A DNA stretch of 64,000 bases from Xiphias gladius (GCF_016859285.1 NC_053403.1:1-64000); one strand, 5' to 3'. Shown: positions 1 to 13,237, counted from the stretch's first letter. Translations and numbers: made by a program. Notes: generated from the letters alone by a model not told the origin.

Positions 1-524
1 ACAATGGATCTAAATAACCAAGCTAAGTTAGCGTCAATTTTTGGTGCAGAAAAGACCGCAACTACATCGCTCATATAACGCCAGCTCAAGCAAATTCAAG
101 CAGTTCAGACACATTCTAGCTCATTGAAAAACATATTTTCCTCAGGAAAAACATTCGCAATAGTGACATTTTGCTGTCAAATGAAAACGTTCACATTCGG
201 GATATTTGTCACTTACCAAGCCTCGAAGCAAAAGGCCACTAAATGCTAGTTAACTGTGTCCTGCTTTTCTGTCCAACTTTCTGTGTGGCGATTGGGCAGG
301 GGGTTTCTAGGCAACACTCACTGTTGCTGGACAGAAGTCAAGGCAATTGCGGGAAATAAATAAGTAGGCTACGTAATCACAATGGATCTAAATAACCAAG
401 CTAAGTTAGCGTCAATTTTTGGTGCAGAAAAGACCGCAACTACATCGCTCATATAACGCCAGCTCAAGCAAATTCAAGCAGTTCAGACACATTCTAGCTC
501 GTTGAAAAACATATTTTCCTCAGA
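1..524. repeat. Direct repeat of about 146 bp, 378 bp apart
   Basis: The segment starting at base 1 recurs at base 379 almost unchanged for about 146 bp. Both copies run from acaatggatctaaataacc to a stretch ending in attttcctcag, with one clear difference (ctcatt against ctcgtt). The 378-bp spacing suggests a tandem unit of that size cut by the window edge, or two ends of one mobile element. I do not recognise the family. Confidence 0.8.
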
Positions 525-2490
525 AAATATACTGATATAATACTTACTTTCCAAGAGTAAAGTAGCTCTATAACAGATGCCCCACTTTTCCACTCTTTAT
601 TTTAGATGGTTGCAGTGCAGTTCGGTTTGATGAACTCTGAGAGGGGAGGGCATTGTGGTGCCCCTGCCAAGCAAAGTGCAGAGTCCAAATATAGCAGGGA
701 AAAATATTTAATAAAATGACACTGAATGCTTGTGTAGTGTTCTTCGCTTGTTTCATCTCTCATTTTTTGTTTTTTGTTGTCTCGTGTTTCTCTTATATAT
801 TATATTTTCTTACTCAGTTATATTTTAAGGTGGTTTTAAAAAGATGGCTGTAATTTAACGATAAATTTAGATTAAATCGTCATGATTAAGACATTGTTTT
901 CAATGAATACGCGGTTCATTGAGACAAGCATAAAATAACACAAACACTGACTGAACAGAAACAATAATCACTGTGGTGTCATCATCTGCAGGTTACCATG
1001 GCGATGACACCATGTGCTCTCATTGGTCAGAACATCAGGTACATAAAGGTCCACCTGATGGTTTAATCTGCGTTTTATTTTCAGTTTTATTCTCGAATCA
1101 GTTTGATTTTTCTCCTCACCTGCAGAGTTCATTTTTATTTACGGTTTATCTTCACTTTTTCTGTTTAATTTCAGTGTATTTTTTGTTAAATCTTTGTCAG
1201 TTTGTGTTTTAGCTTTATTTCAGTTAAAGTCCGTGAATCTGAGGTAACATGATGATGAACCTCAAAGGTATTTTCATAGTTTTGGATGATATCTGGACAT
1301 TTGATGAACAGACATCAAATGCACTGTTATCATAATGTTTATTGAATTTCACTGCTATTTTACCTAACCACCGCTAACGGACAGTGAACTGAAGAGTGCA
1401 GCTGCTTCATAATTGTTTGTGACTGAAATGAAGCTGAGTCATACTTACCGGCGAGTGTCCACCACAGACTGTAGATAGATAAGACTATAACTTTCACATG
1501 TGGGATTTGACAGGTTAGACTGTCACAATATGAACTCTTATGAACAATAAAATAAATAACCCAGATAACCTGTGTAAACTTTTTTTTTCCTCTCAGCTGA
1601 TTTGATGAATCATCACTTTTCATGTCCTGTTAACTTCAACTCTTATATTAATCATTTAAGACTTGGTTCGTCAGTGAACTGCATGTTTGATCTGATTCTT
1701 TATTTGTCAAATGAGATAAGAAAATTTTACTAGATGATTTATTCAATATTAAACTGTTTGCAAGACAGATTCATTTAATGTGCAAAACTTTTTGTTTGTT
1801 GACTTAAGTTAGTTTTATTTCAGCTCAGAGATAATCAGTTGATTATATTCAAATCAACTGATTCCAATCTTAATTCCTCTTTGCTTTGTATGTTTCATAC
1901 TATGTCTCTATGTTCCATGTTTAATATGCAATATAACGCTGTCCTGTGTGATGTCTTTAACTAACATTAATATTCTCTTTTTATTATTGCAGGCTTATAA
2001 ATGATTTTTCAATTTTATTCTTTTATTCTGTTTTTAGGTTGAATCTGTAACATCTGTCCAGAGACTACAGATGGAAAAATCCATATGTTTATTTATGTTA
2101 AATAAACTTATAAACAAATAAAATAATACAATTTTATAGTGAAACAGACTGTGGGGCATGGTAAGAAGATCATGATGTCTTCCACTCAGGTTTAATGAGT
2201 TTGAGAACATCAGTTCCCACTGAGACAAACAGGAAGTGATTAACTGTGTAAATCCAGCAGAAGAAAACTAAACAAACAGAAACATCCTGCTCGAATACAA
2301 ACACACAAGCTCAAGCATTTATTTTACTTCGGAAAGTTCCTGTTTGTCCAGAGTCCAGATTCTAGTGTTTTTAAGCAGAGAGAAGCAGCAACATCAAACA
2401 TCTTTAATTTTAATAAAAGAAACGACCATGAGCAGAGAAACAGGCTGCTCTCATGTTTGATAGGACAGCTCTGTTCTATAGATGTCATGA
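525..2490. other. Intergenic AT-rich sequence, nothing recognised
   Basis: I found no exon with plausible splice sites and protein similarity on either strand. Short open frames occur but have no recognisable domain and look like chance frames in AT-rich DNA. Confidence 0.6.
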
Positions 2491-2497
2491 CAAAATG

Positions 2498-2503
2498 TTT
2501 ATT
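2498..2503 (-). terminator. Poly(A) signal for the cox8 gene
   Basis: Minus-strand AATAAA lies about 145 bases after the cox8 stop codon at 2648-2650. It is the nearest canonical signal downstream of the gene. Confidence 0.55.
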
Positions 2504-2647
2504 GATTGAAGTTCACTTTCAATGATTCAACATGAAATGTATGTATCTGATACATTTGTTAATTAAAGTTTAAAATATATTGACAAATGAACAACATCCA
2601 GCTGTTTGTGCCAAGGAAGAGGAGGAAGAAGATGACAAAGATGAAGA

Positions 2648-3878
2648 TCACGTCCTGGGACGCTGTTGATCCTGTTTGGACCTCTGCCGGTACTCTGGCA
2701 GGTGATGAAGGATCCAGGCAGCTGGAGTCAACATGGCGACCGCAAACACTGACATGACGAAGAAACTTTGCTGTCAGAGACAAATAACAACCAATCTGAG
2801 CCTTTGTTTTTTGTGTTTTTTTACAAGCAATCAGATGAGAGATCCACCTGAAACTTCAAAGGGGAGAAACTGAAAAACAAAGAATAAAGAAAATCTACAG
2901 AACGAAAACACTTTAATGACTTTTTTCTGTTCAAACACTTAAACCTTTTTAAATTCAGATGCAAGAGTTTTAATAAAAAAACACAGAAATATATTAATCT
3001 CATCCTAAAGTCTGCGCACTAGTTAGACCAGATTATATATTCAAGTGTTTTTAGAGTGAAGTCAGAGGTTTTGCAGCCTGCTGGGAGCATGCAGACAAAA
3101 CTCAGGGCTGAAAAAAGCTGAATTGATGTTTTCTTTTATCCTGTCTCTGTCTGAATTTTTGAAGTAATAGGTTTCACTATCAATGTTTACATAAACCAAC
3201 ACTACGAACACACTTGGACACTTTTTGATCCAATGTTCCTTCATGTTTTTGGGTTACTGTTGACAAGCGGTGGACCAGTTGTGGTCCAGATGTGGATCAG
3301 TCCCTGCCATTAACCTTGTAAACCTGCTTTGTTTTAAGTATTTCTGACATGGTCAGATTAGTATTGTATATGTTTTAACTTTGTTCCCCCAGAGGAACAA
3401 GGAAAGTATTTTTGAATTGAACTAAGTTCAACAAAAACATCCACTATCTTAAATGTAATTTTTCTTATTTTTTCTTTTTCTGATGTATTTCACATAATTG
3501 ATAATGATCTTTAACTGGCTGCTGCTGTGTGAAATGAGCATCAGAATAAAAGTTCTTCATCAGATGAGTATTAAATACTTTAAATATTCACAGACATTTT
3601 TCTAATAATTGAATCATCTGACCGTGACTTTACTGCTGCAGTCTGAAGTTTTAAATCAAGTCAAACTATGGACACACCTAAACATGGTTTTTATAGACAA
3701 GTATTTTAGTTAGTCATTACGTTAGTTATTAGTTTCAGAGACTCACCGCAGCTCCGATCTTGTTCCTGGGAGGTTTGCTGTAAATCATCTTCCTTGTCGC
3801 CTTCAGGATTTCTTTTGGACGAGCCAAAGTCAACACTGAAACATTTCCCATAATCATCCTCAGGACACCACTCACCAT
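2648..3878 (-). CDS. cox8: Cytochrome c oxidase subunit 8, mitochondrial (nuclear-encoded)
   Basis: Two coding exons on the minus strand, 3878-3747 and 2770-2648, joined in phase 0 (GCG|CAA), give an 84-residue protein. Both splice sites are canonical (GTGAGT donor, CTGACAG acceptor). Residues about 1-25 form a basic, non-acidic presequence-like N-terminus (ARPKEILKATRKM region). Residues about 45-66 form one hydrophobic helix (FFVMSVFAVAMLTPAAWIL), followed by HHLPEYRQR. The PAAWIL/PAGWIL plus HL-x-Y ending is the hallmark of COX8, the smallest subunit of respiratory complex IV, which sits in the inner mitochondrial membrane. The first ATG in the exon was used; inner ATGs at codons 8 and 10 are possible starts. 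Human COX8C lies near PRIMA1 and UNC79, so this could be its orthologue. The sequence alone does not settle 8A, 8B or 8C. Tail length and presequence are normal for the family. Confidence 0.88.
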
Positions 3879-5483
3879 CGTCACAGCAACTGGCACCTGC
3901 TTACTGAGAAGCTGACTAATTCTGATTGCCTGATGTTGAGTACCTGTTTTTTCTCAATTTGATTATGATGTTTTCAGTTTGAGCTCCTCAGTCCAACTGA
4001 GGCTGTATCTGGAGGACCAGAGGAGGAGTGAGAGGGAAAGCAGGGGGATGACGGAAGGGAGAAGAAAGAGGAAGGGGGGGTCTCTGCAGACTGATGACTG
4101 GACAAATGCAAACAGCTGACTAAAGTTGGTACTTTGATGATCTGCAGATTAAACTGAAAAGATCAAACTGAGTTTAACTAGTGCAGAAACCACAGAATCA
4201 ATGAAATAAATGTTGACGTGACAGAAACATGAATTTATCCAAAAGATCATCTTAAAAAACTGAATTGAAAAACAGTAAGAAGCAGCTGGTCTCCAGCGGA
4301 ACAATCAAGCTGATTACATTTTCTCTGCAGAACAAACAACTGACAGAGAAGAAGAAAAGGACTGATGGAGGAAGAATGAGTGACGTTATGGAGGATGAAG
4401 GGTTAATGTCATAAAGTGTTTGATGTGCAGAAACAGACCTGCAGGTTAAAATCTGTTCAGCTTCAGAAAAAATCAGAAGAGACAGTTTCAGGATAATAAA
4501 TAAACTGAGCAGAGGTGGGATATAACATTTACTCTAGTACTGTACTTTTGCAGAGCTGTGAGATACTAGTACTTGACTATTTCCATCTTCTGCTAATTTA
4601 TACTTTTATTCCACCACATTTCAGAGGAAAAACGATGTACTTTTATTGCACTACATGTATCTGACAGCTGCAGTTACTATACAGATTTTACATAAAAACA
4701 AATAATGTTATAAAACAGATATTAAACCAGTTGTTTCCAAACTTTTAGTCTTGTAACCTCATATATAAAGGAGAAGAAACATAAGTACAATCATATTTCA
4801 ACAGGATATTTTAATCTGATTACCTTGATTTACTGTTTTGTTTCTGAGCCCTGTCACATGAAAAAATAAAGCAAGATCAAGGACAGCTTTGTTTTAGTTT
4901 TCTGCTGTACTCAATAGTAAGAGCGTAGAGGAAACTACAGCATGTCAATACATTACCATCTTACCTTACCCCTTTAACTTTGTGTCTTCATCTCTGCACA
5001 AGGTGTTCAATGTTTGAACAGTATCTTAAGTTTCCACAGCTGGCTGCAGTTGATCTGCTCAGTAAATATCCTATACATTAAACGTCTTTTCTGTGTTAGG
5101 CACTGGATCAAATTGTGGATGCTTCTATTTTTCCTCATTCAAAGTGTGACCAGTGGTGAACAACGGCAGCAGGAACCAGAACCAGAAGTTCCAATTTACA
5201 ATCTCAAATTGACTCAGGGAAGTCGATGTTTTCAGCAACATCCTCCCAAACTCTCATTAGGCAGTTGCTATTAACACTGGCTTTGCAGCAGTCACTAGGA
5301 TCTCAACAGCAGACGCTATGAACTGCAGTTTTAATTTTGATCTCCTTCAGGGAGCGTTTTGTTTCATTTAAAACAACCAGCAGAGATTTAACACTTCCTA
5401 TTAATCAATAATCACTATAATTGATCAGTCCTGTTGAATGATCCCTAAACATGACCAGACTCCATGTTGGTGTTGTGGTTCAG
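3879..5483. other. Intergenic region between cox8 and ubr7
   Basis: It holds the presumed cox8 promoter (just above 3878) and a piece of a common teleost dispersed repeat at about 4505-4720, recognised by its tactttt / ccaccacatttcagagg run. An 86-codon open frame at 5014-5274 has a hydrophobic stretch but no splice context or family resemblance that I can see. I leave it uncalled. Confidence 0.5.
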
Positions 5484-5490
5484 TTTTATT
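5484..5490 (-). terminator. Poly(A) signal for ubr7
   Basis: Minus-strand AATAAAA about 280 bases past the ubr7 stop codon, a normal 3'UTR length. Confidence 0.6.
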
Positions 5491-5765
5491 GGTTTTCATT
5501 AAAAAGGAAACACAGAGAGAACACAAACAGACATTAATGTTGGTGACCTTTGACCTCTGAAACACAAACATTAAAAACAGGAAATTCAGTGTCTCAAAGA
5601 TCTAAATAAACTGAGGATAAAAACTTTAAAATGTCCAGAAAATCCACAAACATCAGCTTTTCAGCAGGAAATGTGAAGAAATGATGTAGGACGATCCCAG
5701 GAAGGAGATCAGGAGAAGGTCAATGGTTATTACATGGTTAGTTGGAGGTCAAAGGTCAGAGGTGA

Positions 5766-8700
5766 TCAGGTGCAGTAGAAACGTCCAGCGTCGACTCGTC
5801 TTCTCTTGCGACTCTGCTGCTGCTCAAAGAACTGACGGATATCATCAGGAGTCACAACCTATCAGAGAACAAAGAGTCACACAACATCAGGAGTCAAGTT
5901 GGCAGGTCAAAGGTCAGCAGGTGAGAGGTCACCTTTAGGGTGAAACTGACCTTTCCTTCAGCTGCGAATCTCTGCAGGAAGTCCTTCAGTTCAGTTTTCA
6001 TGTCGTTGTATCCTGAAACAAACAAACTCACTGTCAGAAAAACACACAAATGTGGCCGACAGCCACATGAAACGGTGGCTCTTGTAGTTTCACGTGCAAT
6101 ATTTTTAGAGTCACGTGCAAAACCTGTAGATTCATATGCAGTGCTTGTAGTTCCATGAGCAGTACTTTCACAATCATGTGTAGTACTGTAGGTCCCTGTG
6201 TGGTACTTGTAGATTCATGTGAGGTACTGTAGTCCCAAGTGCGATATTTGCATATTCATGTGTGACACCTGTAGATTCACGTGTGGTGCTTGGACAATCA
6301 TGTGTGGTACTGGTATTTCCAGGTGTGGTAACTTTTAGTAGTTTTATGTGTAGTGCTTGTAGTTTTGTGTACCATGGATGATCTCGAGTTGCTGCACTCG
6401 GTTCAGGTTGTCCAGCGCTGACATCAGAGGGTCGTGTCCTTGTTGTTTCTGTTCGTTGTTCTTTCCTTTTTTCTCGTAGGCAAGTACAGTGTCAGACTCA
6501 TCCAACAGGAAAGACAGATTAGCTTCAGATAGACGCTCCTGAGGAGACAGAGGTCAGTTAGAGACAAGTATGTTAAAGACAGATAACTTATGATTAAAGA
6601 TGTGAGCTGTACTTTAAATACTCCTTAGGACGATCAGCTTCTTCTTTAGGTGTTCAATGCATTTATCAGATATCCAGTATCAAAGAAACTGAACTACACA
6701 GTAAACAAATCCATGACCTCAAAGTCACATCATAAGTGCCTCGGCCAAAAGAAACTAAGAGAGGTGAATGTTACCTGGCAGGTGTTGCAGGAGCAGAGTT
6801 TAGAGCGCCACGCTGACGGCCAGAACACAGCTCCTGACTGGACTCTTTTCTGATCAATCCCCTGGAGTTCCTTCAGTCCGCAGATAGATTCCGCCTCCTC
6901 ACGGCTCCGCTTACAGCTGGGCTCGATGACATCATCGACCTGACAGATTACTGATCATTAATCAATCACATCAATCAGAGTGAACAGTCATATTTCTGCA
7001 GATGTAAACAGACTGAATCATGACTTGATCATCTTTGAGATGTTTCTACACCTTGATTGGAGTCCACCTGTGGTAAATTCAATTGACTGGACACGATTTA
7101 GAAAGGCACACACCTGTCTATATAAGGTCTCACAGCTGACAATGCATATCAGAGCAAAAACCAAGCCATGAGGACAAGGCAACTGCCTGCAGAGCTCAGA
7201 CACAGGATTGTGTTTATCTGACTCCAGACCATCAGATCAATAATCAGTCTGTGTGTAGGTCATAATTTAAACTAAAATATTCAGTTTTCTGTCACATCAG
7301 AAAGAGAAGCTGGAAGCAGTGAAAAATCACTTTAATGATGAATCATTTATCAAAATATTGATGATAATGAAAATACTTGATTAACTGACTAATTAAACTC
7401 TACTGGCCATAGTAGAATCTGAAACTGATCAGTTGACTCTCATGACTTCAGCTCAGATAATAACTCAAACAGATCTCAGATCAGTGAGTAGAGTCGGTTT
7501 TACAGTTGTTGTGACAGTTTGACTGTATTATTATTGTTTTTATTATTATTATTGTCTTTATTTGCCTGATGTCAATCTCATTTTGTTCTGACAGTCCGTT
7601 CACATTGTTCTACACGTACACTGATATTTAAGCAGATTAGAGAGAAAATCAAACATGTCTAACACCAACTCAAATTCTTCTCTTTTTTTAAAAACAGGTC
7701 AAACTTGGTTAAACTTGGGAAAGTAGAAAAAAAAAAAGTGAGTCCTGATCTCCATCAGTGGAGAAACAGTCAGTCCAGAAAATAATCTAAACTCACTTCA
7801 GTTCATCAAGAAAAAATAAAATAACAGTTAAAGTAAAAACATCAGTTAGTTTCAATCTGATCCAGCAAAGATAAGCCCTCTACAAAGATATCCAGACACT
7901 TATTCGGGAGTTTGAGGATCTTTGAATATGTTGAGAGTGGAGCAGTGTGAGGAACTAAACTGCAAAACTATTTCAGATAGATCGTTAATATTATCAATAA
8001 TACCAGCGAACAGACAACGTGAGCAGCAACAACAAACTGAGACTGATCAGTGAGTTGTCAGTATGATGTTAGAGTTAGTTCAGATACTCAGAACCAGCTG
8101 CTCATCCACAGTCCTCACAAAATATGTAAACTGCTGCAGATAAACTGAAACTGTTTTCACAGTCTGATCAGAAGTGATCACATTGATCACACTGATCAGA
8201 TGTTTCAGAGATGATCTGTGTTACTTACTGATTGAATAAACCTGTTCATAAACATATTAACTTGATTTAAACACTTCAAACAGCACAGACTGAACTGAAC
8301 CTTTTATTAATAACTCACCAGTTTTCACACAACTGAATCAAACATCTATTTAATTATTGAAACTAGATCACTTTTATTTCACCAGCTGCTGTTTGTAACA
8401 GACGTCTGTCAGTAATAAACAGTTTTAGACTTTCAGATCTGTACTTCTACATTCAAACTGACCTGTAAAAACCTGTTGTCTCTGATATTTCATTTAATAT
8501 TTATTTTAATTTATTAGACGGTTAAATGTCTCTGGACCTGGCTGATCTGAGCATATGCAGCAGTTGGATCCAGTGTTTTAAAATGAAATCACTTTCTTTA
8601 ACTCCAAACATGTTTTTTTGTATTTTTCATTTAGATCTATTCAGTGTGTTCAAATTCAGTAATTATCTCTCGGCATAATTACACACTTGCTGTTACCATG

Positions 8701-10577
8701 GTAACCACAGGGTGTCCAAATCAACTCTGAAGGATGAAGACACTTTAACCAGATTAATCCTCTCACCTGTTCTTCTTTTTTAGGAACATCTGTGTTTGAA
8801 TCTCCTCCTGTTTCCTCCTTCAACTGCACTGTTGCACCTGGAACTGAATAGGAAGTACATCTCACAAAGGAAGTACATTACACACAGGAAACACATGACA
8901 CAGCAAGTGTAACCTGATTATTTACCTGCCAGGTGAGCAGCATAGGTCCAGAGAAAGGGGTTTTTGTTCATACAGGACTCACAAATCATTTCCTGCAGCT
9001 CCACACAGTCTGGTACTACACAGCCCAGGTGCTGCAAACACACACAGGTACAGGTAAAGATACACGCACAGGTGTAGGTGCAGGTAAAGATACAGGCACA
9101 TGTACAGGTGCAGCTAGAGGTAGAGCTACAGGTAAAGGTGCAGATACAGGTGCAAATACAGATACAGGTGTAGGTGAAGTCAGTGAAGGTTGACCAGCAG
9201 GGGGCACTACAACAAACACATAGCTCCATTTAGAGTTTTTTAATAAATTCTTATGAAACGTGAAATGAACAAAAAAGCTGAAGAGGAACGTTTGGAATGC
9301 TCTGTAAATGTAAAATGTAAATAATAAATGTGGACTGAAGGAAAACCTTGGGACTGTGATGTCACAACCAATAGATGTGACAGGTGATGTAGGAGCACAG
9401 GATGTATTTGAGTTACACACCTGTCACTCTGATAGCAATAGTGTGCGTATGTGTCTGTGTGTGTCAACGGGGTGTAATTCATATCACCTGTGCACCTGTC
9501 TGTTGTCAGTTTGTTTTTTTATAGTCTCTAAAACAGGTGTACAGCTGTTATTTGTGTCAGGTACTTTTCATGAACTCACCCTGCCATGCAGCCAGTCCTC
9601 ACAGACCACACACTGAATCATCTCATCCTCCACCTGCAGACAAAACCAGCCAATTACAGAAAGACAGCTTCAGTAAAGAGACCTGAATACCACTGGAGAA
9701 CAGGCGAGTGTCAGTTGTGTTTCTCACCTGGTCATCTGGGTCTGGATAAGGCCGGCTACAGGTACAGTAAACTCCAAAGAAGTTATGACTGTATTTATTC
9801 AGACTGTTGACCTCATCTTTATCCTGAAGCACACACACACACACATACAGTGTTGCCTTTATGACAGAGTGAGGAAACCTGACCAGATCATGCATTGTGA
9901 AAACCACCTTTTTACTTATTTATGTATTCTGAAAAACATTAGAGACATCCTGCAGTGATTTTAAATATAAACATCACTTCAACAATCAGAGCTAAGGACT
10001 GTTAATAACCATCTGGAGACCTGACAGGTTTTAAGGTATTTATGAGGACAATCTGTACACACCTGCAGTGTTACTGTCTCATGGGCACCGTGAACAGATT
10101 AGTAAAGTCATGTGTGATCAGTACTCATTATATTTGATCAGAACTCACAGGGTAAAGTTTACACTGCAGCTCTGTGAACTTCCTGTTTCCACAGTCACAA
10201 CGAAAGTTCCTGCAGGAAACACAGAAGAAGAAGAAAAAACAGAGTAAGATTTATGTTTATAAATATAAATATTAAAATCTATTTAAACGCTACTGAAACA
10301 GAGACAAAGTCAGATTTTTAGTGATGATGTGTTAAAGATGCATAAATACTGTATTGATATAGTGATGATGTATTGATGAGGTATTGATGCTGTAGCGATG
10401 ATTTATTTGGTATACATATTATACACTGACAGGTGAGTGCTCACCTCTTGGTGTAGAGTTCAAAGAGGTCATGACCTTCATGACATTTATATGAACAGGC
10501 CAAACACACTCCTGCTGCCTCTCCTCCCTTTGGTGTACATGTGTTACAGGCATACAGAGCCTGGCGTTTCACATAGC

Positions 10578-10643
<66 letters not shown>

Positions 10644-11339
10644 TATACACACATGTATGTATATACAGAAACATACTCAGAGGAAAACTCACAAAGAAAC
10701 ACACAGGGATACACACTATTATATGTAGAGCTCCTCTCACCTTTAAACAGACATCCTTACACACTGACCCCTCAGTAAGATGAATACTACTATTTCTACT
10801 GCTACTGCTGCTGCTACTACTCGTACTACTGCTGCTACTACTACTACTAATGATGATAAAAATGATAATAATGACAGGATGATGATGCCGCCATCTGCTG
10901 GTCAGTGTGTTGGATACTGAAGGAGAATTCACAGTGCACTCTAAACTAAAAAGTACATAAAGTTGACAATGTATATAAACAGTATGAAGTACATATATAG
11001 TGTACACAGTATATAAACAGTATAACGCATATCTTATTTATTCATATAGCACCAAATCATAACAGAGGTTATATCATTGGCACTTTTCATATACCCAGGT
11101 CTAGACCATACTTTTTATAGTATTTACAGAGACAACATTCCCCCATGAGCAATCCCTTGACAACAGTGTCAAGGAAAAACTCCCTTTATATATTATAGTG
11201 TATACTGTATATAAAGACTAACCTGAGGGTAAGAGCAGTGATCTGAGTCACTTCCTGCCAAAACAGCTGAAGCTTCTTCCTCCAGCTCTTCATCTTCCTC
11301 CAGAACATCAACCAGAGACAATGTCTGCTCCTCACACAT
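5766..11339 (-). CDS. ubr7: UBR7: putative E3 ubiquitin ligase with UBR box and PHD-like finger
   Basis: Eleven coding exons on the minus strand: 11339-11223, 10578-10445, 10209-10149, 9823-9728, 9633-9580, 9031-8926, 8843-8767, 6939-6775, 6538-6373, 6012-5951 and 5858-5766. All phases agree and the product is about 376 residues. An acidic N-terminus (SLVDVLEEDEELEEEA) precedes a UBR box at about residues 44-115 (CNTC, CLACSYKC, RNFRCDCGN), which binds N-degrons. A PHD-like finger follows at about 118-180 (YCTC, MIQCVVCEDWLHGRHLGC, CESCMNK). The C-terminal half has WRSKLCSCNTCQ, SFLLDESDTVLAYEKKG and the family ending RKRRRVD...YC. The start was chosen because it aligns with the known N-terminus; a perfect acceptor (TTTTGTAG) five bases upstream implies a noncoding first exon near the gon7 promoter. 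The linker between residues about 190 and 216 is shorter than I recall for mammals, and the 1.8-kb intron there could hide another exon. Confidence 0.96.
9036..9190. repeat. Degenerate ACAGGT-type repeat beside a ubr7 acceptor
   Basis: About 155 bp of loosely repeated ACAGGTACAGGTAAAG-like hexamers in ubr7 intron 5. On the gene's strand this reads as CACCTG/CCTGTA repeats running straight into the acceptor of the exon at 9031. It produces several long antisense open frames with no coding merit. Confidence 0.75.
10585..10640. repeat. (CA)n microsatellite
   Basis: About 28 CA dinucleotides in ubr7 intron 1, ending only a few bases from the acceptor of coding exon 2. On the gene's strand it is a GT run just upstream of TTTTCAG. 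A degenerate CTG/CTA triplet stretch lies at about 10793-10860. Confidence 0.95.
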
Positions 11340-12639
11340 GTTAACTACAAAACAAACAATCAAACAAACAACAGTCTTACCTAGACTGTATGTGTGCGTT
11401 CCAGGTGGCGGCCCGCCACAGTCACGGTAATTAATGGGTTTCATAAAGAACCGGAAATATTTTGACACTTTACGAAAATATTTTTAGACGCTAACAAAAT
11501 CAGGTTCTCAGTTAACACAGAGACACCATCTGCTCATCACACATTTAAACTCTGTTTGATAAACAAATAAATACAACATTAAAATAAATAAGGTTTATGA
11601 CAGGTCTGTGAACAGAGAGATCAACAGTTAACAACAGCAGCAGTGGATATAAACCACAAGGAGTTAAAAATGTGAATAAATGAAAAGAAACACAGTGCCT
11701 TAAGCAGACAGAAGCTGCACAGCTGGACACCTTCATTCCCGACAGACAGCAGGATTTAACAGTCACCTGTGTGTAGGTCTCCAAACCTCATGGTTAATTT
11801 CCTGTTTCCACATTTAAGAACTATTCAACATTTCCCACTGGATGAATAATTTAGAGGAGAGGCAGAACCAAAGAGGTCAGAATGCATTGTGTCAACTGAA
11901 TTACCTGCGCACTTCCAAAGTTACAGCAGGTCTTCACACCTGCAGCAGAAGCAGTAACACACACAGCTGGTAGTTTATTAGTTCCATCAGCTAAAACTGA
12001 GTCTGTCTGATCCACCAGCCCTATAGTACATTTTTGTTCATGACGGTTCCAATGTTCAGCCTGTGTTCAGACTTTCCCACAGGTGTCGACTCACTCGGAG
12101 GATCATGAAGGATTGAGTCTGTGCTGCTGAACTGTACTGTTATACCGAGGGTTTCTGTTATTTTGTCCACCCAATTTATATCAATGAAGGTAGGCGAAAC
12201 AACAGAAACACTTCTCTACTGCCTGTCTCTACTGATTCCACTGTCTGTTATTTGAAGTATACAGGATGAGATAAACAGCGCCACCTTCAGTCTCTGTCTA
12301 TGTGTCAGGGTCTTTTTCTCCCTGTCTATCTGTGTGTGTGTTTCAATTCAGTTTAATCAGGTCATCGCTCAGTCTTATCAGCTGCCGATCAATCAGAAAA
12401 CAGCATCAGTCAGCCTCCTCAATATACACAACTGTCTCCTCTCCGTGCTAATGCTAATGCTAACGGTGGAGGCTCTCTGAATAAAAACACAAACTCACCA
12501 AGTACAACTGGGACCAGACCGGAAATGTAACCGGACAGTTTACACAACTTCTGATCAAACTAAAGCAGCCGCCAAAATGATCAATAATAATCAATAATAA
12601 TCAATAATCAGCTCCGTTCTATGTTCAGCTGATCGGATC

Positions 12640-13237
12640 TTTGTTGTCAAACTGCTAGCTACTGCTACCTGATGACAACTTCCGGCGTATTTCCGCAGGT
12701 CGTATTTGGCGGCATTCTGGGGTCAGAGGTCATCTAGTAAAAAAAACTGAAGTAAAAACGAAAAATCCACCGAAGAACTCAATTGAAGTGTGACAGGGGA
12801 AATTGCAATGCGGTGCGTTCACTAATCACAGAGAAAATCATACACTCAATTAAATCCCTGATAAAACTAAACACTGATCTGTGTAATAGATCACATATCG
12901 GTCCTGTGATCTGTTTTATTTCATATTTGTAAAATAAAAACTGTAAATAAACATACGCATTATTTTAAGTCTTTCTAACAGCTCAAGCGTTCTATAATTT
13001 GAGTACTACTGCTGATGCTGCTTCTGCAGCTACTACTACTAGTAAGAAGAAGAAGTAGAAGAAGTAGAAGAAGAAGTAGAAGAAGAAGAAGAAGAAAAAG
13101 AAAAAGAAAAAGAAAAAGAAAATACGGTCCTGGAGACCTAATGTCTGAATGAGTTATGCCTTGGAGGCGTGACTCTACGTAAAGTACCGGAAGACATCAG
13201 ACACCGCGTGATGACGACCCAGGATGTCGTAATAAAG
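12640..13237. promoter_or_regulatory. Shared promoter of ubr7 (minus) and gon7 (plus)
   Basis: The two genes are transcribed away from each other from this interval. CTTCCGG near 12679 and ACCGGAAG at 13186-13193 are ETS/GABPA-type sites. AAGATGGCGGGC at about 13235-13246 is a YY1-type site placed over the gon7 start codon. A ubr7 noncoding exon probably ends here, with a possible donor CATCAG|GTAGCA near 12670. The interval also contains an AAG/TAG triplet run at about 13040-13122. No TATA box was seen, as expected for a housekeeping bidirectional promoter. Confidence 0.6.
13040..13122. repeat. AAG-rich triplet microsatellite
   Basis: Runs of AGAAG with TAG interruptions, then AGAAAA units, about 80 bp, between the two divergent genes. 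Confidence 0.85.

Noticed and set aside
5014-5274. 86-codon frame with a hydrophobic segment
   Set aside because: No recognised family, no promoter or splice evidence, and it lies in an AT-rich intergenic stretch.
9016-9420. 134-codon minus-strand frame rich in P, V and A
   Set aside because: It arises from the ACAGGT-type repeat in ubr7 intron 5 and overlaps the real exon in another frame.
10445-11007. 188-codon frame containing the UBR exon
   Set aside because: Only 10578-10445 is exon. The rest translates the (CA)n and triplet repeats of the intron.
13169-13237. Upstream GTG extension of gon7
   Set aside because: It gives an N-terminus without family similarity, and the ATG at 13238 has the expected length and promoter context.
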